Shown: positions 34,815-47,777, counted from the first letter of the stretch. The stretch: DNA of 64,000 nucleotides from Cladocopium goreaui (GCA_947184155.2 CAMXCT020000484.1:108325-172324); one strand, 5' to 3'. Notes: generated by a model from the sequence alone, not told the origin. Translations and numbers: made by a program.

Positions 34815-37800
34815 TTGTCATGGTAGCAGCTCGCTGCGCACACATTGCATGTGGATGAACCACAAAGCTGGGTCGGGGCACTGTGGGAAGTCATCCTTGG
34901 TCTTCCAAACCTGAAGTTTCCACGAGCCTTTGAGTTTTAGAGCATGAACTCCCACCATGTCGGAAGCATTCTACTAGCCAAACGCTGTCCTCAATGGATA
35001 TCTCCTGGTTGACTTTCACTCTGATTGACGGACTATGACGCAAATCCTCTGGAGTTCCTCATCGCTTCCACTCCCCAAGCTGGGCAAGCTCGGCACTCCC
35101 TGCGCTTCACCTGCAAAGTTCACAGGTCATTGCAAAAAAAAGACGTTTGTGTCTGGTTGTAATCATCTCTTTATTGCCTTCCAAGCCGAAGCGGCGTCAG
35201 TGACTGCCTCAAGAGCTTGCCTTCCCTGGTGAATTGCCAACTCATGCCAACTCCTTGATGAGCGTGCTCCTCACATCTCTTGACACCCTCCCTATGAGAC
35301 AAAGCTGGGGACCAAAGAACTTCGACCTCTCAAGCGGCACAAGCAGGCATGGATCTGTTCACATGGCGCATCAAACAAGCAGTGACATTGTTACCGGAGA
35401 AACGGAAAGGAGTTAATTAAAGCTTGCTCACTCTGTGGTCTACATCTTTCCCAAACGAGTGGAGCCACTGTTGTTCAGGCAACTAGACTGCGCCACCGTA
35501 CCCTTGGCTCTGCAAAAAACTTCCTTACAAATGATACTGTAGGCCAGGGATGCTGGAGTGAATCTGTGGATAGGTGTGCGCATTCTGTGAACATCTTTGT
35601 GGATGCCATGTGATTTCGTTTCCATCTTGTGGCTTTTGCATTCCAAACGCTAGCGCTCAGACCATTGCCAACACATGAGCGGTGTTCAAAATTGATGTTA
35701 AATTGAATGGAAATTATTCCCCCCTTGCGCAAACGCTTACGCTATGCTTGCGCGATCGCAGTGGGAGCTTGCGCGGGGAACATGTTTACAGATTTGCTTG
35801 CGCGAGCTTGCGCGAAGTTGATTTTGATGATGGATTTTGATCAGTTTTGATCAATTGTCTCTAGAAAGGGTACATGAACGCAAACATAAACGGACCTGTT
35901 CCCATGGCTTATCAAACGAGCAGTCCAGGAGAAACGGAAACGAGTTGCAGGTTGCTCACTCTGTGATCCACATCTTTCCCAACCAAATGAGTGAAACCAA
36001 TGAAGCTGGCGCATCAAACGAGCTGCAATCCACATCTTTCCCAAACGAGTGGAGCCGGGAGACGTTGTTGTTTGGGCAGCTAGACTACGCCACCTTACCT
36101 TTGGCTCTGCAAAAAGCTTTACTGACCATAAATTGCCACTGTACGCCAGGGATGCTGGGGTGAATCTGTGGATAGATGTGCACATCTAAGAAGGTACATT
36201 TTTGTCGGTGCCATGTCATGGGGTGTTGTCCCAAAGTTGCTCTTTTGCCGCCCCATTGTGAACCTTTCGCCCCCAACCTGAATACTCGGAAATTTGTTTT
36301 AGGTTCCCGCTTGAGCAAAAACCTGGGGATCACTTTACAGGACCTTTCGCAAAACCTTCCACGGCCCTTTCGCAAGTTTTCGAGATTGCAGTATAATTGC
36401 ACTCCAACATGACCGCTGCCACTTGCTTATTGAAATGCAACTTGGGGTAATTTGAACGACGACAATGAGATTTTGTACACCCCAACCACCACATCTGCGA
36501 AGCATCTTCTCGTCATGGTAGCAGCTTGATGTGCATATATTGCGTGCGGATGGACCACGCAGCTGGGTCATCCAACTCATGCCAACTCCTTGATGATCTT
36601 GACGAGCGTGCTTCTCACATCTCTTGACACCCTCCCTATGAGACAAATCGTGCACATGCTGGCCCATGATCAACAAGCTGGGGACCAAGCACTTGGACTT
36701 GGACCTCACAAGCGACACAAGCAGGCGTGGATCTGTTCCCATGGCGCATCAAACGAGCTGCAATCCACATCTTTCCCAAACGAGTGGAGCCGGGAGACGT
36801 TGTTGTTTGGGCAGCTAGACTACGCCACCTTACCTTTGGCTCTGCAAAAAGCTTTACTGACTATAAATTGCTACTGTACGCCAGGGATGCTGGGGTGAAT
36901 CTGTGGATAGATGTGCACATCTAAGAAGGTACATTTTTGTCGGTGCCATGTCATGGGGTGTTGTCCCAAAGTTGCTCTTTTGCCGCCCCATTGTGAACCT
37001 TTCGCCCCCAACCTGAATACTCGGAGATTTGTTTTAGGTTTTCGCTTGAGCAAAAACCTGGGGATCACTTTACAGGACCTTTCGCAAAACCTTCCACGGC
37101 CCTTTCGCAAGTTTTCGAGATACTCTGCTTCTCTGACTCCTTACATGCGTAGATGGGCACAATTTTGCGCGTCAATTCCGCCAACGGCAAGGGTCATGAG
37201 TTGCAACCAGGGCCGTGCCTCACCCTTTTGCATGCTAAAGGGAAAATTTTGACGACAGAAACCCTGCCCCCAATTTTTTTGAGAACAAGGCGATTAGGAT
37301 GCATGTTGACCAACAAAGGCTCCAAGAGTTCCAACATCGACACCGGATACCATTTGCAAGCGGCAACGATTGCAGTATAATTGCACTCCAACATGACCGC
37401 TGCCACTTGCTTATTGGAATGCAACTTGGGGTAATTTGAACGACGACAATGAGATTTTAATCAGGGTTCAGATAAGGGGGGAGAAGTTGTGCAATGGCAT
37501 TTGGTAAGTACAAAGCGGAATGCATAGGGTGCGCAACTACACAATGCAGTGCATGTTACTTTTTTTGCAACTACAAAATGAAGAACATAACTCTTTCTGG
37601 CTCGGAAAATAATTCAAAATCAGCACTACAAAATCCAATGCATCTGAAGTTTAAAATAGCTGAAAATCGGAATTGCTAACATGAATTTTCCCAATGACAT
37701 TTTGTAGTTGGGTCTATGCCATCCAAAGTTCCGACCAACATAAATTCTGAGAACATTTTGTAGCTGTCAATGATTGAATTTAGTTGGGTCAAGTGTTGAC

Positions 37801-40800
37801 CCCGTGCAGTTTGTTAGATGGCATTCTGTAGCTTCATGATCTGTTACCTTGTTAGTTCGGAATCAACTACAAAATGAATGCAAATACAAAAAGGGGGGCC
37901 CAACCCCTCCTGTTTGTACATAAAAATCCTGGCCGGCAATCTGTACTGTAGCCCAAGTCCTCCCCATTTCGTAGCTGAAATTTGAAGGTGGATAGATTTT
38001 ATACATATCCCACGCACTCTGAAACCGATATATGCACAATCGACGCTTTGCTTCCGCAAAAAAGGAAAGTATTGTTCCCCTCTCAATCATCTTCATGATC
38101 TGCGACCCGAGGCTTTTGCCAGCTCAAAGCGCAACTAGCGCACACTAAGGTCGAATCGATTGCCTTTAGAAACGGCACGTGAACACAAGCAGAAACGGTA
38201 TCAAAAACACAGTAGCAGTGGAGGAGAAACGGAAAGGAGTTACCGCTTGCTCACTCTGTGATCCACATCTTTCCCAACCAAATGAGTGAAACGAATGAAG
38301 CTGATGCTTCAACTCAACAGTTACCAGACTGCCAGCCCAAATCTTTTCTTGGCCCTCTTGGCAATCAAGCACGATATCAGTGAGCAGGACCCTCCAGCAA
38401 GTGTTGACACTTGCAATCACGAAGCTGTTCCTCACTCGTTGGTTACAACTTGGAAAATCTAACAAAAACATGATCCCAGCCTTTAAGATCTTCTTCTGAT
38501 GCCAAGTCTTTTGTACAACACAACAAGGCGGGACGTGTGCATAGCCACCTTTCGCACTCGAGCCCTCAAGCCGCCTTCTGGACCCTTGACTGTCAAGGGC
38601 TTCTGGATCAAAACCTCACTGGAAGGCAAGACTGTTGGGAACTCCTCGAGCTGGCCAGGGTGTGCACGACTACTCGATGTTTTGGGGTTGTTCGGACTTG
38701 ACCCCAACAAACCCCAACCACCACATCTGCGAAGCATCTTCTCGTCATGGTAGCAGCTTGATGTGCATATATTGCGTGCGGATGGACCACGCAGCTGGGT
38801 CATCCAACTCATGCCAACTCCTTGATGATCTTGACGAGCGTGCTTCTCACATCTCTTGACACCCTCCCTATGAGACAAATCGTGCACATGCTGGCCCATG
38901 ATCAACAAGCTGGGGACCAAGCACTTGGACTTGGACCTCACAAGCGACACAAGCAGGCGTGGATCTGTTCCCATGGCGCATCAAACGAGCTGCAATCCAC
39001 ATCTTTCCCAAACGAGTGGAGCCGGGAGACGTTGTTGTTTGGGCAGCTAGACTACGCCACCTTACCTTTGGCTCTGCAAAAAGCTTTACTGACTATAAAT
39101 TGCTACTGTACGCCAGGGATGCTGGGGTGAATCTGTGGATAGATGTGCACATCTAAGAAGGTACATTTTTGTCGGTGCCATGTCATGGGGTGTTGTCCCA
39201 AAGTTGCTCTTTTGCCGCCCCATTGTGAACCTTTCGCCCCCAACCTGAATACTCGGAGATTTGTTTTAGGTTTTCGCTTGAGCAAAAACCTGGGGATCAC
39301 TTTACAGGACCTTTCACAAAACCTTCCACGGCCCTTTCGCAAGTTTTCGAGATTGCAGTATAATTGCACTCCAACATGACCGCTGCCACTTGCTTATTGG
39401 AATGCAACTTGGGGTAATTTGAACGACGACAATGAGATTTTATACACCCCAACCACCACATCTGCGAAGCATCTTCTCGTCATGGTAGCAGCTTGATGTG
39501 CATATATTGCGTGCGGATGGACCACGAAGCTGGGTCATCCAACTCATGCCAACTCCTTGATGATCTTGACGAGCGTGCTTCTCACATCTCTTGACACCCT
39601 CCCTATGAGACAAATCGTGCACATGCTGGCCCATGGTCAACAAGCTGGGGACCAAGCACTTGGACTTGGACCTCACAAGCGACACAAGCAGGCGTGGATC
39701 TGTTCCCATGGCGCATCAAACGAGCTGCAATCCACATCTTTCCCAAACGAGTGGAGCCGTTGTTGTTTGGGCAGCTAGACTACGCCACCTTACCTTTGGC
39801 TCTGCAAAAAGCTTTACTGACTATAAATTGCTACTGTACGCCAGGGATGCTGGGGTGAATCTGTGGATAGATGTGCACATCTAAGAAGGTACATTTTTGT
39901 CGGTGCCATGTCATGGGGTGTTGTCCCAAAGTTGCTCTTTTGCCGCCCCATTGTGAACCTTTCGCCCCCAACCTGAATACTCGGAGATTTGTTTTAGGTT
40001 TTCGCTTGAGCAAAAACCTGGGGATCACTTTACAGGACCTTTCGCAAAACCTTCCACGGCCCTTTCGCAAGTTTTCGAGATACTCTGCTTCTCTGACTCC
40101 TTACATGCGTAGATGAGCACAATTTTGCGCGTCAATTCCGCCAACGGCAAGGGTCATGAGTTGCAACCAGGGCCGTGCCTCACCCTTTTGCATGCTAAAG
40201 GGAAAATTTTGACGACAGAAACCCTGCCCCCAATTTTTTTGAGAACAAGGCGATTAGGATGCATGTTGACCAACAAAGGCTCCAAGAGTTCCAACATCGA
40301 CACCGGATACCATTTGCAAGCGGCAACGATTGCAGTATAATTGCACTCCAACATGACCGCTGCCACTTGCTTATTGGAATGCAACTTGGGGTAATTTGAA
40401 CGACGACAATGAGATTTTATACATATCCCACGTGCAATCACGAAGCTGTTCCTCACTCGTTGGTTACAACTTGGAAAATCTAACAAAAACATGATCCCAG
40501 CCTTTAAGATCTTCTTCTGATGCCAAGTCTTTTGTACAACACAACAAGGCGGGACGTGTGCATAGCCACCTTTCGCACTCGAGCCCTCAAGCCGCCTTCT
40601 GGACCCTTGACTGTCAAGGGCTTCTGGGTCAAAACCTCACTGGAAGGCAAGACTGTTGGGAACTCCTCGAGCTGGCCAGGGTGTGCACGACTACTCGATG
40701 TTTTGGGGTTGTTGTTCGGACTTGACCCCAACAAACCCCAACCACGCACTCTGAAACCGATATATGCACAATCGACGCTTTGCTTCCGCAATAAAGGAAA

Positions 40801-43010
40801 GTATTGTTCCCCTCTCCATCATCTTCATGATCTGCGACCCGAGGCTTTTGCCAGCTCAAAGCGCAACTAGCGCACACTAAGGTCGAATCGATTGCCTTTA
40901 GAAACGGCGCATGAACACAAGCAGAAACGGTATCAAAAACACAGTAGCAGTGGAGGAGAAACGGAAAGGAGTTACCGCTTGCTCACTCTGTGATCCACAT
41001 CTTTCCCAACCAAATGAGTGAAACGAATGAAGCTGATGCTTCAACTCAACAGTTACCAGACTGCCAGCCCAAATCTTTTCTTGGCCCTCTTGGCAATCAA
41101 GCACGATATCAGTGAGCAGGACCCTACCACATCTGCGAAGCATCTTCTCGTCATGGTAGCAGCTTGATGTGCATATATTGCGTGCGGATGGACCACGCAG
41201 CTGGGTCATCCAACTCATGCCAACTCCTTGATGATCTTGACGAGCGTGCTTATCACATCTCTTGACACCCTCCCTATGAGACAAATCGTGCACATGCTGG
41301 CCCATGGTCAACAAGCTGGGGACCAAGCACCTGGACTTGGACCTCACAAGCGACACAAGCAGGCGTGGATCTGTTCCCATGGCGCATCAAACGAGCTGCA
41401 ATCCACATCTTTCCCAAACGAGTGGAGCCGTTGTTGTTTGGGCAGCTAGACTACGCCACCTTACCTTTGGCTCTGCAAAAAGCTTTACTGACTATAAATT
41501 GCTACTGTACGCCAGGGATGCTGGGGTGAATCTGTGGATAGATGTGCACATCTAAGAAGGTACATTTTTGTCGGTGCCATGTCATGGGGTGTTGTCCCAA
41601 AGTTGCTCTTTTGCCGCCCCATTGTGAACCTTTCGCCCCCAACCTGAATACTCGGAGATTTGTTTTAGGCTTTCGCTTGAGCAAAAACCTGGGGATCACT
41701 TTACAGGACCTTTCGCAAAACCTTCCACGGCCCTTTCGCAAGTTTTCGAGATTGCAGTATAATTGCACTCCAACATGACCGCTGCCACTTGCTTATTGGA
41801 ATGCAACTTGGGGTAATTTGAACGACGACAATGAGATTTTATACACCCCAACCACCACATCTGCGAAGCATCTTCTCGTCATGGTAGCAGCTTGATGTGC
41901 ATATATTGCGTGCGGATGGACCACGAAGCTGGGTCATCCAACTCATGCCAACTCCTTGATGATCTTGACGAGCGTGCTTCTCACATCTCTTGACACCCTC
42001 CCTATGAGACAAATCGTGCACATGCTAGCCCATGGTCAACAAGCTGGGGACCAAGCACTTGGACTTGGACCTCACAAGCGACACAAGCAGGTGTGGATCT
42101 GTTCCCATGGCGCATCAAACGAGCTGCAACCCACATCTTTCCCAAACGAGTGGAGCCGTTGTTGTTTGGGCAGCTAGACTACGCCACCTTACCTTTGGCT
42201 CTGCAAAAAGCCTTACGGACTATAAATTGCTACTGTACGCCAGGGATGCTGGGGTGAATCTGTGGATAGATGTGCACATCTAAGAAGTAAGAAGGTACAT
42301 TTTTGTCGGTGCCATGTCATGGGGTGTTGTCCCAAAGTTGCTCTTTTGCCGCCCCATTGTGAACCTTTCGCCCCCAACCTGAATACTCGGAAATTTGTTT
42401 TAGGTTCCCGCTTGAGCAAAAACCTGGGGATCACTTTACAGGACCTTTCGCAAAACCTTCCACGGCCCTTTCGCAAGTTTTCGAGATTGCAGTATAATTG
42501 CACTCCAACATGACCGCTGCCACTTGCTTATTGAAATGCAACTTGGGGTAATTTGAACGACGACAATGAGATTTTGTACACCCCAACCACCACATCTGCG
42601 AAGCATCTTCTCGTCATGGTAGCAGCTTGATGTGCATATATTGCGTGCGGATGGACCACGCAGCTGGGTCATCCAACTCATGCCAACTCCTTGATGATCT
42701 TGACGAGCGTGCTTCTCACATCTCTTGACACCCTCCCTATGAGACAAATCGTGCACATGCTAGCCCATGGTCAACAAGCTGGTGACCAAGCACTTGGACT
42801 TGGACCTCACAAGCGACACAAGCAGGCGTGGATCTGTTCCCATGGCGCATCAAACGAGCTGCAATCCACATCTTTCCCAAACGAGTGGAGCCGTTGTTGT
42901 TTGGGCAGCTAGACTACGCCACCTTACCTTTGGCTCTGCAAAAAGCTTCACTGACTATAAATTGCTACTGTACGCCAGGGATGCTGGGGTGAACGGAGAT
43001 AGACAGCGTC
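34815..43010. repeat. 730-bp satellite with higher-order insertions
   Basis: A unit of about 728-735 bp begins CACCACATCTGCGAAGCATC and ends TACACCCCAACCAC. Clear unit starts are near 36488, 38722, 39456, 41127, 41855 and 42590; a diverged copy begins near 34815. Starts are about 730 bp apart, except where extra blocks interrupt. One block (CTTCTCTGACTCCTTACATG onward, 37124-37400) recurs at 40084-40340. A second (from AAACGGAAAGGAGTTACCGC, 38230) recurs at 40960. A third (from ACATGATCCCAGCCTTTAAG, 38469) recurs at 40490. Copies appear about 97-99% identical. A 14-bp deletion (GGGAGACG region) separates two subfamilies. Open frames of 70-160 codons on both strands repeat with the unit and show no motif. 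Confidence 0.9.
37440..38160. other. non-satellite stretch within the 730-bp array
   Basis: AT-rich DNA with several (C)TACAAAATG and ATTTTGTAG motifs (for example near 37573, 37623, 37698, 37868). No gene recognised. Part of it (CACGCACTCTGAAACCGATA to about 38150) recurs at 40744-40900, so it belongs to the larger unit. Confidence 0.5.
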
Positions 43011-43405
43011 CACTCTAGTTCATGCCGACTCAGTGCCTGACCAAGCCTTCGAATGCCAGCAGATCCGTCTCGAGCACCACTCCGTCCAGCTCAATCAAGC
43101 AGAATTCATGTCTCCTCATAATTAGGTTGAGAAATCCTGCTCACATTGGGGAACGACAGACAGCCACCGTTTGTTTGGTGGGCTGCCAATCGGGCGTCAA
43201 GTATCCAGAGCAGCAAGGGCAGCGCCTTCCCAGCAAATTTAGTGACTTCCCTACGCTAAAAGAAACTTCTTTGAGGCCACTGTCACTTAGGAGGCGTCAA
43301 TTGCTTCTATGATTTCTGGCAGGAAGGAATCCAAACACTCAAAGTTAAAAGAGGTATTAGGTGCAAAACATCTACAATATCTACAGCGCGCGGATCTTTG
43401 GGTGT

Positions 43406-43409
43406 GTGC

Positions 43410-43447
<38 letters not shown>

Positions 43448-43449
43448 GA
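43406..43449. repeat. (GCT)n tract, copy 1
   Basis: Interrupted GCT run, GCTGCTTCTGCTGCTGCT and so on. On the minus strand it encodes about ten Ala, one Glu and two Ala. Confidence 0.9.
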
Positions 43450-43962
43450 AATGCCCACAACCAACCCATTGCAAAAAGAACCGAAGGCTTTACCATGTTC
43501 CAACCTTTGAGTCTGACAGTGGAGGACAGGTGAACAATTCTCACCAAATTGGGTTGCCTCTCGGATAGCTCAGGGACTACATGCAATGGATGCTTGGATG
43601 CAGTTTGAATCACTCTCAAATACCCAAAACTCCGGGCTGCATCGCCTGCCGCTCTCGGGTTTAAAACAAATGGCAGACACTGCGTGTTTCTTCATTTCAT
43701 CCAACTTTGCTGTCCGGCATCGCGACTGTCTCAGAAAAAGCTTCACGTTTGTATATGTTTGATTTCTGGAATGCTTTGTAATCACAGGTGAATCCTCGGT
43801 CCCATCTGAACAGAGCTAGACAGCGTCCACTCTAGTTCATGCCGACTCAGTGCCTGACCAAGCCTTCGAATGCCAGCAGATCCGTCTCGAGCACCACTCC
43901 GTCCAGCTCAATCAAGCAGAATTCATGTCTCCTCGTAATTAGGTTGAGAAATCCTGCACACA

Positions 43963-44000
43963 TGCTGCTGCTGCCGCTGCTGCTGCTGCTGCTGCTCGAA
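43963..44000. repeat. (GCT)n tract, copy 2
   Basis: GCTGCTGCTGCCGCTGCT and so on, encoding about eleven Ala on the minus strand. Its left side is fused to the ATTAGGTTGAGAAATCCTGC segment, unlike copies 1 and 4. Confidence 0.9.
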
Positions 44001-44784
44001 ATGCCCACAACCAACCCATTGCAAAAAGAACCGAAGGCTTTACCATGTTCCAACCTTTGAGTCTGACAGTGGAGGACAGGTGAACAATTCTCACCAAATT
44101 GGGTTGCCTCTCGGATAGCTCAGGGACTACATGCAATGGATGCTTGGATGCAGTTTGAATCACTCTCAAATACCCTAAACTCCGGGCTGCATCGCCCGCC
44201 GCTCTCGGGTTTAAAACAAATGGCAGACACTGCGTGTTTCTTCATTTCATCCAACTTTGCTGTCCGGCATCACGACTGTCTCAGAAAAAGCTTCACGTTT
44301 GTATATGTTTGATTTCTGGAGTGCTTTGTAATCACAGGTGAATCCTCGGTCCCATCTGAACAGAGCTGGACAGCGTCCACTCTAGTTCATGCCGACTCAG
44401 TGCCTGACCAAGCCTTCGAATGCCAGCAGATCCGTCTCGAGCACCACTCCGTCCAGCTCAATCAAGCAGAATTCATGTCTCCTCGTAATTAGGTTGAGAA
44501 ATCCTGCGCACATTGGGGAACGACAGACAGCCACCGTTTGTTTGGTGGGCTGCCAATCGGGCGTCAAGTATCCAGAGCAGCAAGGGCAGCGCCTTCCCAG
44601 CAAATTTAGTGACTTCCCTACGCTAAAAGAAACTTCTTTGAGGCCACTGTCACTTAGGAGGCGTCAATTGCTTCTATGATTTCTGGCAGGAAGGAATCCA
44701 AACACTCAAAGTTAAAAGAGGTATTAGGTGCAAAACATCTACAATATCTACTTAGGCGCAGAATCCGCATCATTTGAACTGCTG

Positions 44785-45093
44785 TGCTGCACTGCTGCTG
44801 CTGCTGCGGCAGATGTCCTCGCCGCCGCACGCCCGCCGCCGTCCCCGCCGGCCCGCCGCCCGCCGCCGCCCCACTGCTGCTGCCCCCCCCCGCCCGCCGC
44901 CCCAGCCCGCCCCGGCCTCCCCACCGCCGCCCCCGCCTCCCGCCTCCCTTAGCCGCCCGCCGGCCCCGGCGGGGCGGGCCAGGCCTGACCGTAGCAGAGC
45001 TGCGGCTTGCGGCTGCTGGCCGGACGGCGGCGGCGGCTGCGCTGCTGCTGCGGTTGCTGCCGGCGGCGGCTGCTGCTGCTGCTGCTGCTGCTC
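44785..45093. repeat. (GCT)n tract, copy 3, with 300-bp GC-extreme insertion
   Basis: At the position of the GCT tract this copy has about 300 bp made almost only of GCC/CCG/CGC and GCT/GCG units. They include C9 and CCGCCCGCCGCC runs and GGCGGCGGCGGC. GC content is by eye above 80% against about 48% in neighbours. On the minus strand the frame stays open for about 100 codons of Gly, Arg, Ala, Pro and Gln. It then rejoins the conserved RYCRCFAPNTSF peptide in phase. Confidence 0.85.
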
Positions 45094-45872
45094 GAAATGC
45101 CCACGACCAACCCATTGCAAAAAGAACCGAAGGCTTTACCATGTTCCAACCTTTGAGTCTGACAGTGGAGGACAGCTGAACAATTCTCACCAAATTGGGT
45201 TGCCTCTCGGATAGCTCAGGGACTACATGCAATGGATGCTTGGATGCAGTTTGAATCACTCTCAAATACCCAAAACTCCGGGCTGCATCGCCTGCCGCTC
45301 TCGGGTTTAAAACAAATGGCAGACACTGCGTGTTTCTTCATTTCATCCAACTTTGCTGTCCGGCATCGCGACTGTCTCAGAAAAAGCTTCACGTTTGTAT
45401 ATGTTTGATTTCTGGAGTGCTTTGTAATCACAGGTGAATCCTCGGTCCCATCTGAACAGAGATAGACAACGTCCACCCTAGTTCATGCCGACTCAGTGCC
45501 TGACCAAGCCTTCGAATGCCAGCAGATCCGTCTCGAGCACCACTCCGTCCAGCTCAATCAAGCAGAATTCATGTCTCCTCGTAATTAGGTTAAGAAATCC
45601 TGCACACATTGGGGAACGACAGACAGCCACCGTTTGTTTGGTGGGCTGCCAATCGGGCGTCAAGTATCCAGAGCAGCAAGGGCAGCGCCTTCCCAGCAAA
45701 TTTAGTGACTTCCCTACGCTAAAAGAAACTTCTTTGAGGCCACTGTCACTTAGGAGGCGTCAATTGCTTCTATGATTTCTGGCAGGAAGGAATCCAAACA
45801 CTCAAAGTTAAAAGAGGTATTAGGTGCAAAACATCTACAATATCTACAGCGCGCGGATCTTTGGGTGTGTGC

Positions 45873-45895
45873 TGCTTCTGCTGCTGCTGCTGCAA
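45873..45895. repeat. (GCT)n tract, copy 4
   Basis: Short GCTGCTGCTGCTGC run, after which the DNA switches to a different block (AAATGAGTTCAGAACGCC) related to sequence near 29660 and 32000. The array therefore ends inside the repeat tract. Confidence 0.85.
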
Positions 45896-46465
45896 ATGAG
45901 TTCAGAACGCCTAGATTGGCGTCCGGCTCCTTTCAATTCCTTTCATGAAGCGAGTGAAAGACAGAGGTGTCATCATCGGTGTCATCGCTAAGTATCCAGC
46001 TGCAACACTGCCACGCAAGTCCTTCATGTCTTGAGATACAGCTAGTTTAGTAAGCTGGCCTCGGACAGTGATTCCAAAGACAAAGTGCATACGCTCAATT
46101 GGTCAATTCACTGCATCTAACAGTATCCGTTCTGTTCGCTGTCGAGAATGTGCACCTCCTATCAAGGTCGACACTGCAATTCAAATGTCTTTCTGGTAGC
46201 GCCACTTGAGCAGGAGACTCTTAAGTGATCAACAGGTGGCGAAGGGAACTCGATGACGAAGGCATGACTTTCTCAGCGCACGGAAGGCCTTGTCTTGCTT
46301 TCACCTGCAGCCGCTTCCACTGTCGTGTCAAGGGCAGCACTCGTGAACAATGCCCCCAAAATTCTGATACAGGACCTGCCTGGTTTAAATAAAACACCGC
46401 CAAAATCCGGCAAGGGGCCCCAAATGGTGTGGGGGGAGGATTTTTGAGGGATCCCTTAGATGAAC
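45896..46465. other. mosaic of blocks shared with 29.6-32.6 kb
   Basis: GAGGTGTCATCATCGGTGTC recurs near 29740, CAAAGACAAAGTGCATACGC near 29805, and GATCAACAGGTGGCGAAGGG near 30560 and 32575. No intact reading frame with known motifs. Confidence 0.6.
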
Positions 46466-46469
46466 CCAG

Positions 46470-47625
46470 AGAAACTCTTTCTTGAAGGGTCTAAACAGCA
46501 CCTGTCAAGAAGGATCTCTGGAAAAGCCTTCGCAAAAGGAATCTTTGCAGGACTTCCTTTAAAAAATATCCTTGCTCATTGCTCAAGGGTCTATAGGCAA
46601 AGGCACCGCAGACAAACTCACAAAATCTCTAGACAAGGAACCTGCAGAGGACCGCACAAAGGTTTCTAGAAGATATTCTTATCAAGGAATTCTAGGAAGT
46701 ACACCGTAGAGAAACTCACAAGATCTCTAGACCTGCAGAGGACCGCACAAAGGTTTCTAGAAGATATTCTTATCAAGGAATTCTAGGAAGTAAACCGTAG
46801 AGAAACTCACAAGATCTCTCTAGACAAGGAACCTGCAGAGGACCACAAAGGTTTCTAGAAGATATTCTTATCAAGGAATTCTAGGAAGTAAACCGTAGAG
46901 AAACTCACAAGATCTCTCTAGACAAGGAGCCTGCAGAGGACCCCGCAAGGGTTTCTAGCAGATATTCTTTTCAAGGAATTCTAGGAAGTACACCGTAGAG
47001 AAACTCACAAGATCTCTAGCTGCAGAGGACCGCACAAAGGCCTAGAAGATATTCTTATCAAGGAATTCTAGGAAGTACACCGTAGAGAAACAAACAAGAT
47101 CTCTAGACAAGGAACCTGCAGAGGACCGCACAAAGGTTTCTAGAAGATATTCTTATCAAGGAATTCTAGGAAGTACACCGTAGAGAAACTCACAAGATCT
47201 CTAGACAAGGAACCTGCAGAGGACCGCACAAAGGTTTCTAGAAGATATTCTTATCAAGGAATTCTAGGAAGTAAACCGTAGAGAAACTCACAAGATCTCT
47301 CTAGACAAGGAACCTGCAGAGGACCACAAAGGTTTCTAGAAGATAATCTTATCAAGGAATTCTAGGAAGTAAACCGTAGAGAAACTCACAAGATCTCTCT
47401 AGACAAGGAGCCTGCAGAGGACCCCGCAAGGGTTTCTAGCAGATATTCTTTTCAAGGAAGTCTAGAGAAGTACACCGTAGAGAAACTCACAAGATCTCTC
47501 TAGACAAGGAGCCTGCAGAGGACCCCGCAAGGGTTTCTAGCAGATATTCTTTTCAAGGAAGTCTAGAGAAGTACACCGTAGAGAAACTCACAAGATCTCT
47601 CGACAAGGAACCAGCAAAGCAAAAA
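46470..47625. repeat. 98-bp tandem satellite
   Basis: About eleven units have the consensus parts AGACAAGGAACCTGCAGAGG, ACCGCACAAAGGTTTCTAGA, AGATATTCTTATCAAGGAAT, TCTAGGAAGTACACCGTAGA and GAAACTCACAAGATCTCT. Unit length is 90-100 bp. Two subtypes differ by AACCTGCAGAGGACCGCACA versus AGCCTGCAGAGGACCCCGCA. Copies of the second subtype cluster together near the right end, a sign of local unequal exchange. The TTCTTATCAAGGAATTCT core resembles the TTCTTATCAGGAATTCT motif at 3.5 kb. Not coding. Confidence 0.9.
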
Positions 47626-47777
47626 CCAACAAGGCATTCTACAAGATTTCATCACCGCACACCAGTTGTAGAGATCGATATGGAGCTTCTGCCCGAGGTT
47701 TCCTCCAAGAATGGAACATGAAACCGCGCGATGTCAGAATTACAAATCGATGCACTGTGACAGCAAGCTTGGGACAC

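Larger units (their letters stand above)
43019..45895 (-). repeat. tandem copies of a gene-like unit with polyalanine tract
   Basis: Units begin with CATGCCGACTCAGTGCCTGA at 43020, 43838, 44388 and 45484, so spacing is about 818, 550 and 1,096 bp. On the minus strand each full unit encodes WLWAFR-(Ala)n, then RYCRCFAPNTSF, CLDSFLPEIIEAIDAS, GKALPLLLWILDARLA and RRHEFCLIELDGVVLET, the same peptides that occur diverged at 28-30 kb. The upstream part (KHPLHVVPELSERQPNL) is also conserved. The frame from about 43619 to 43287 is open throughout. In the 550-bp unit the Ala tract is joined directly to CVQDFST, which marks a deletion between units. No domain recognised. Copies are about 97-99% identical. 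Confidence 0.65.

Noticed and set aside
36176-42513. Recurring 70-160-codon frames in the 730-bp satellite on both strands
   Set aside because: They recur because the unit recurs, differ between strands without motif support, and are cut by the subfamily deletion.
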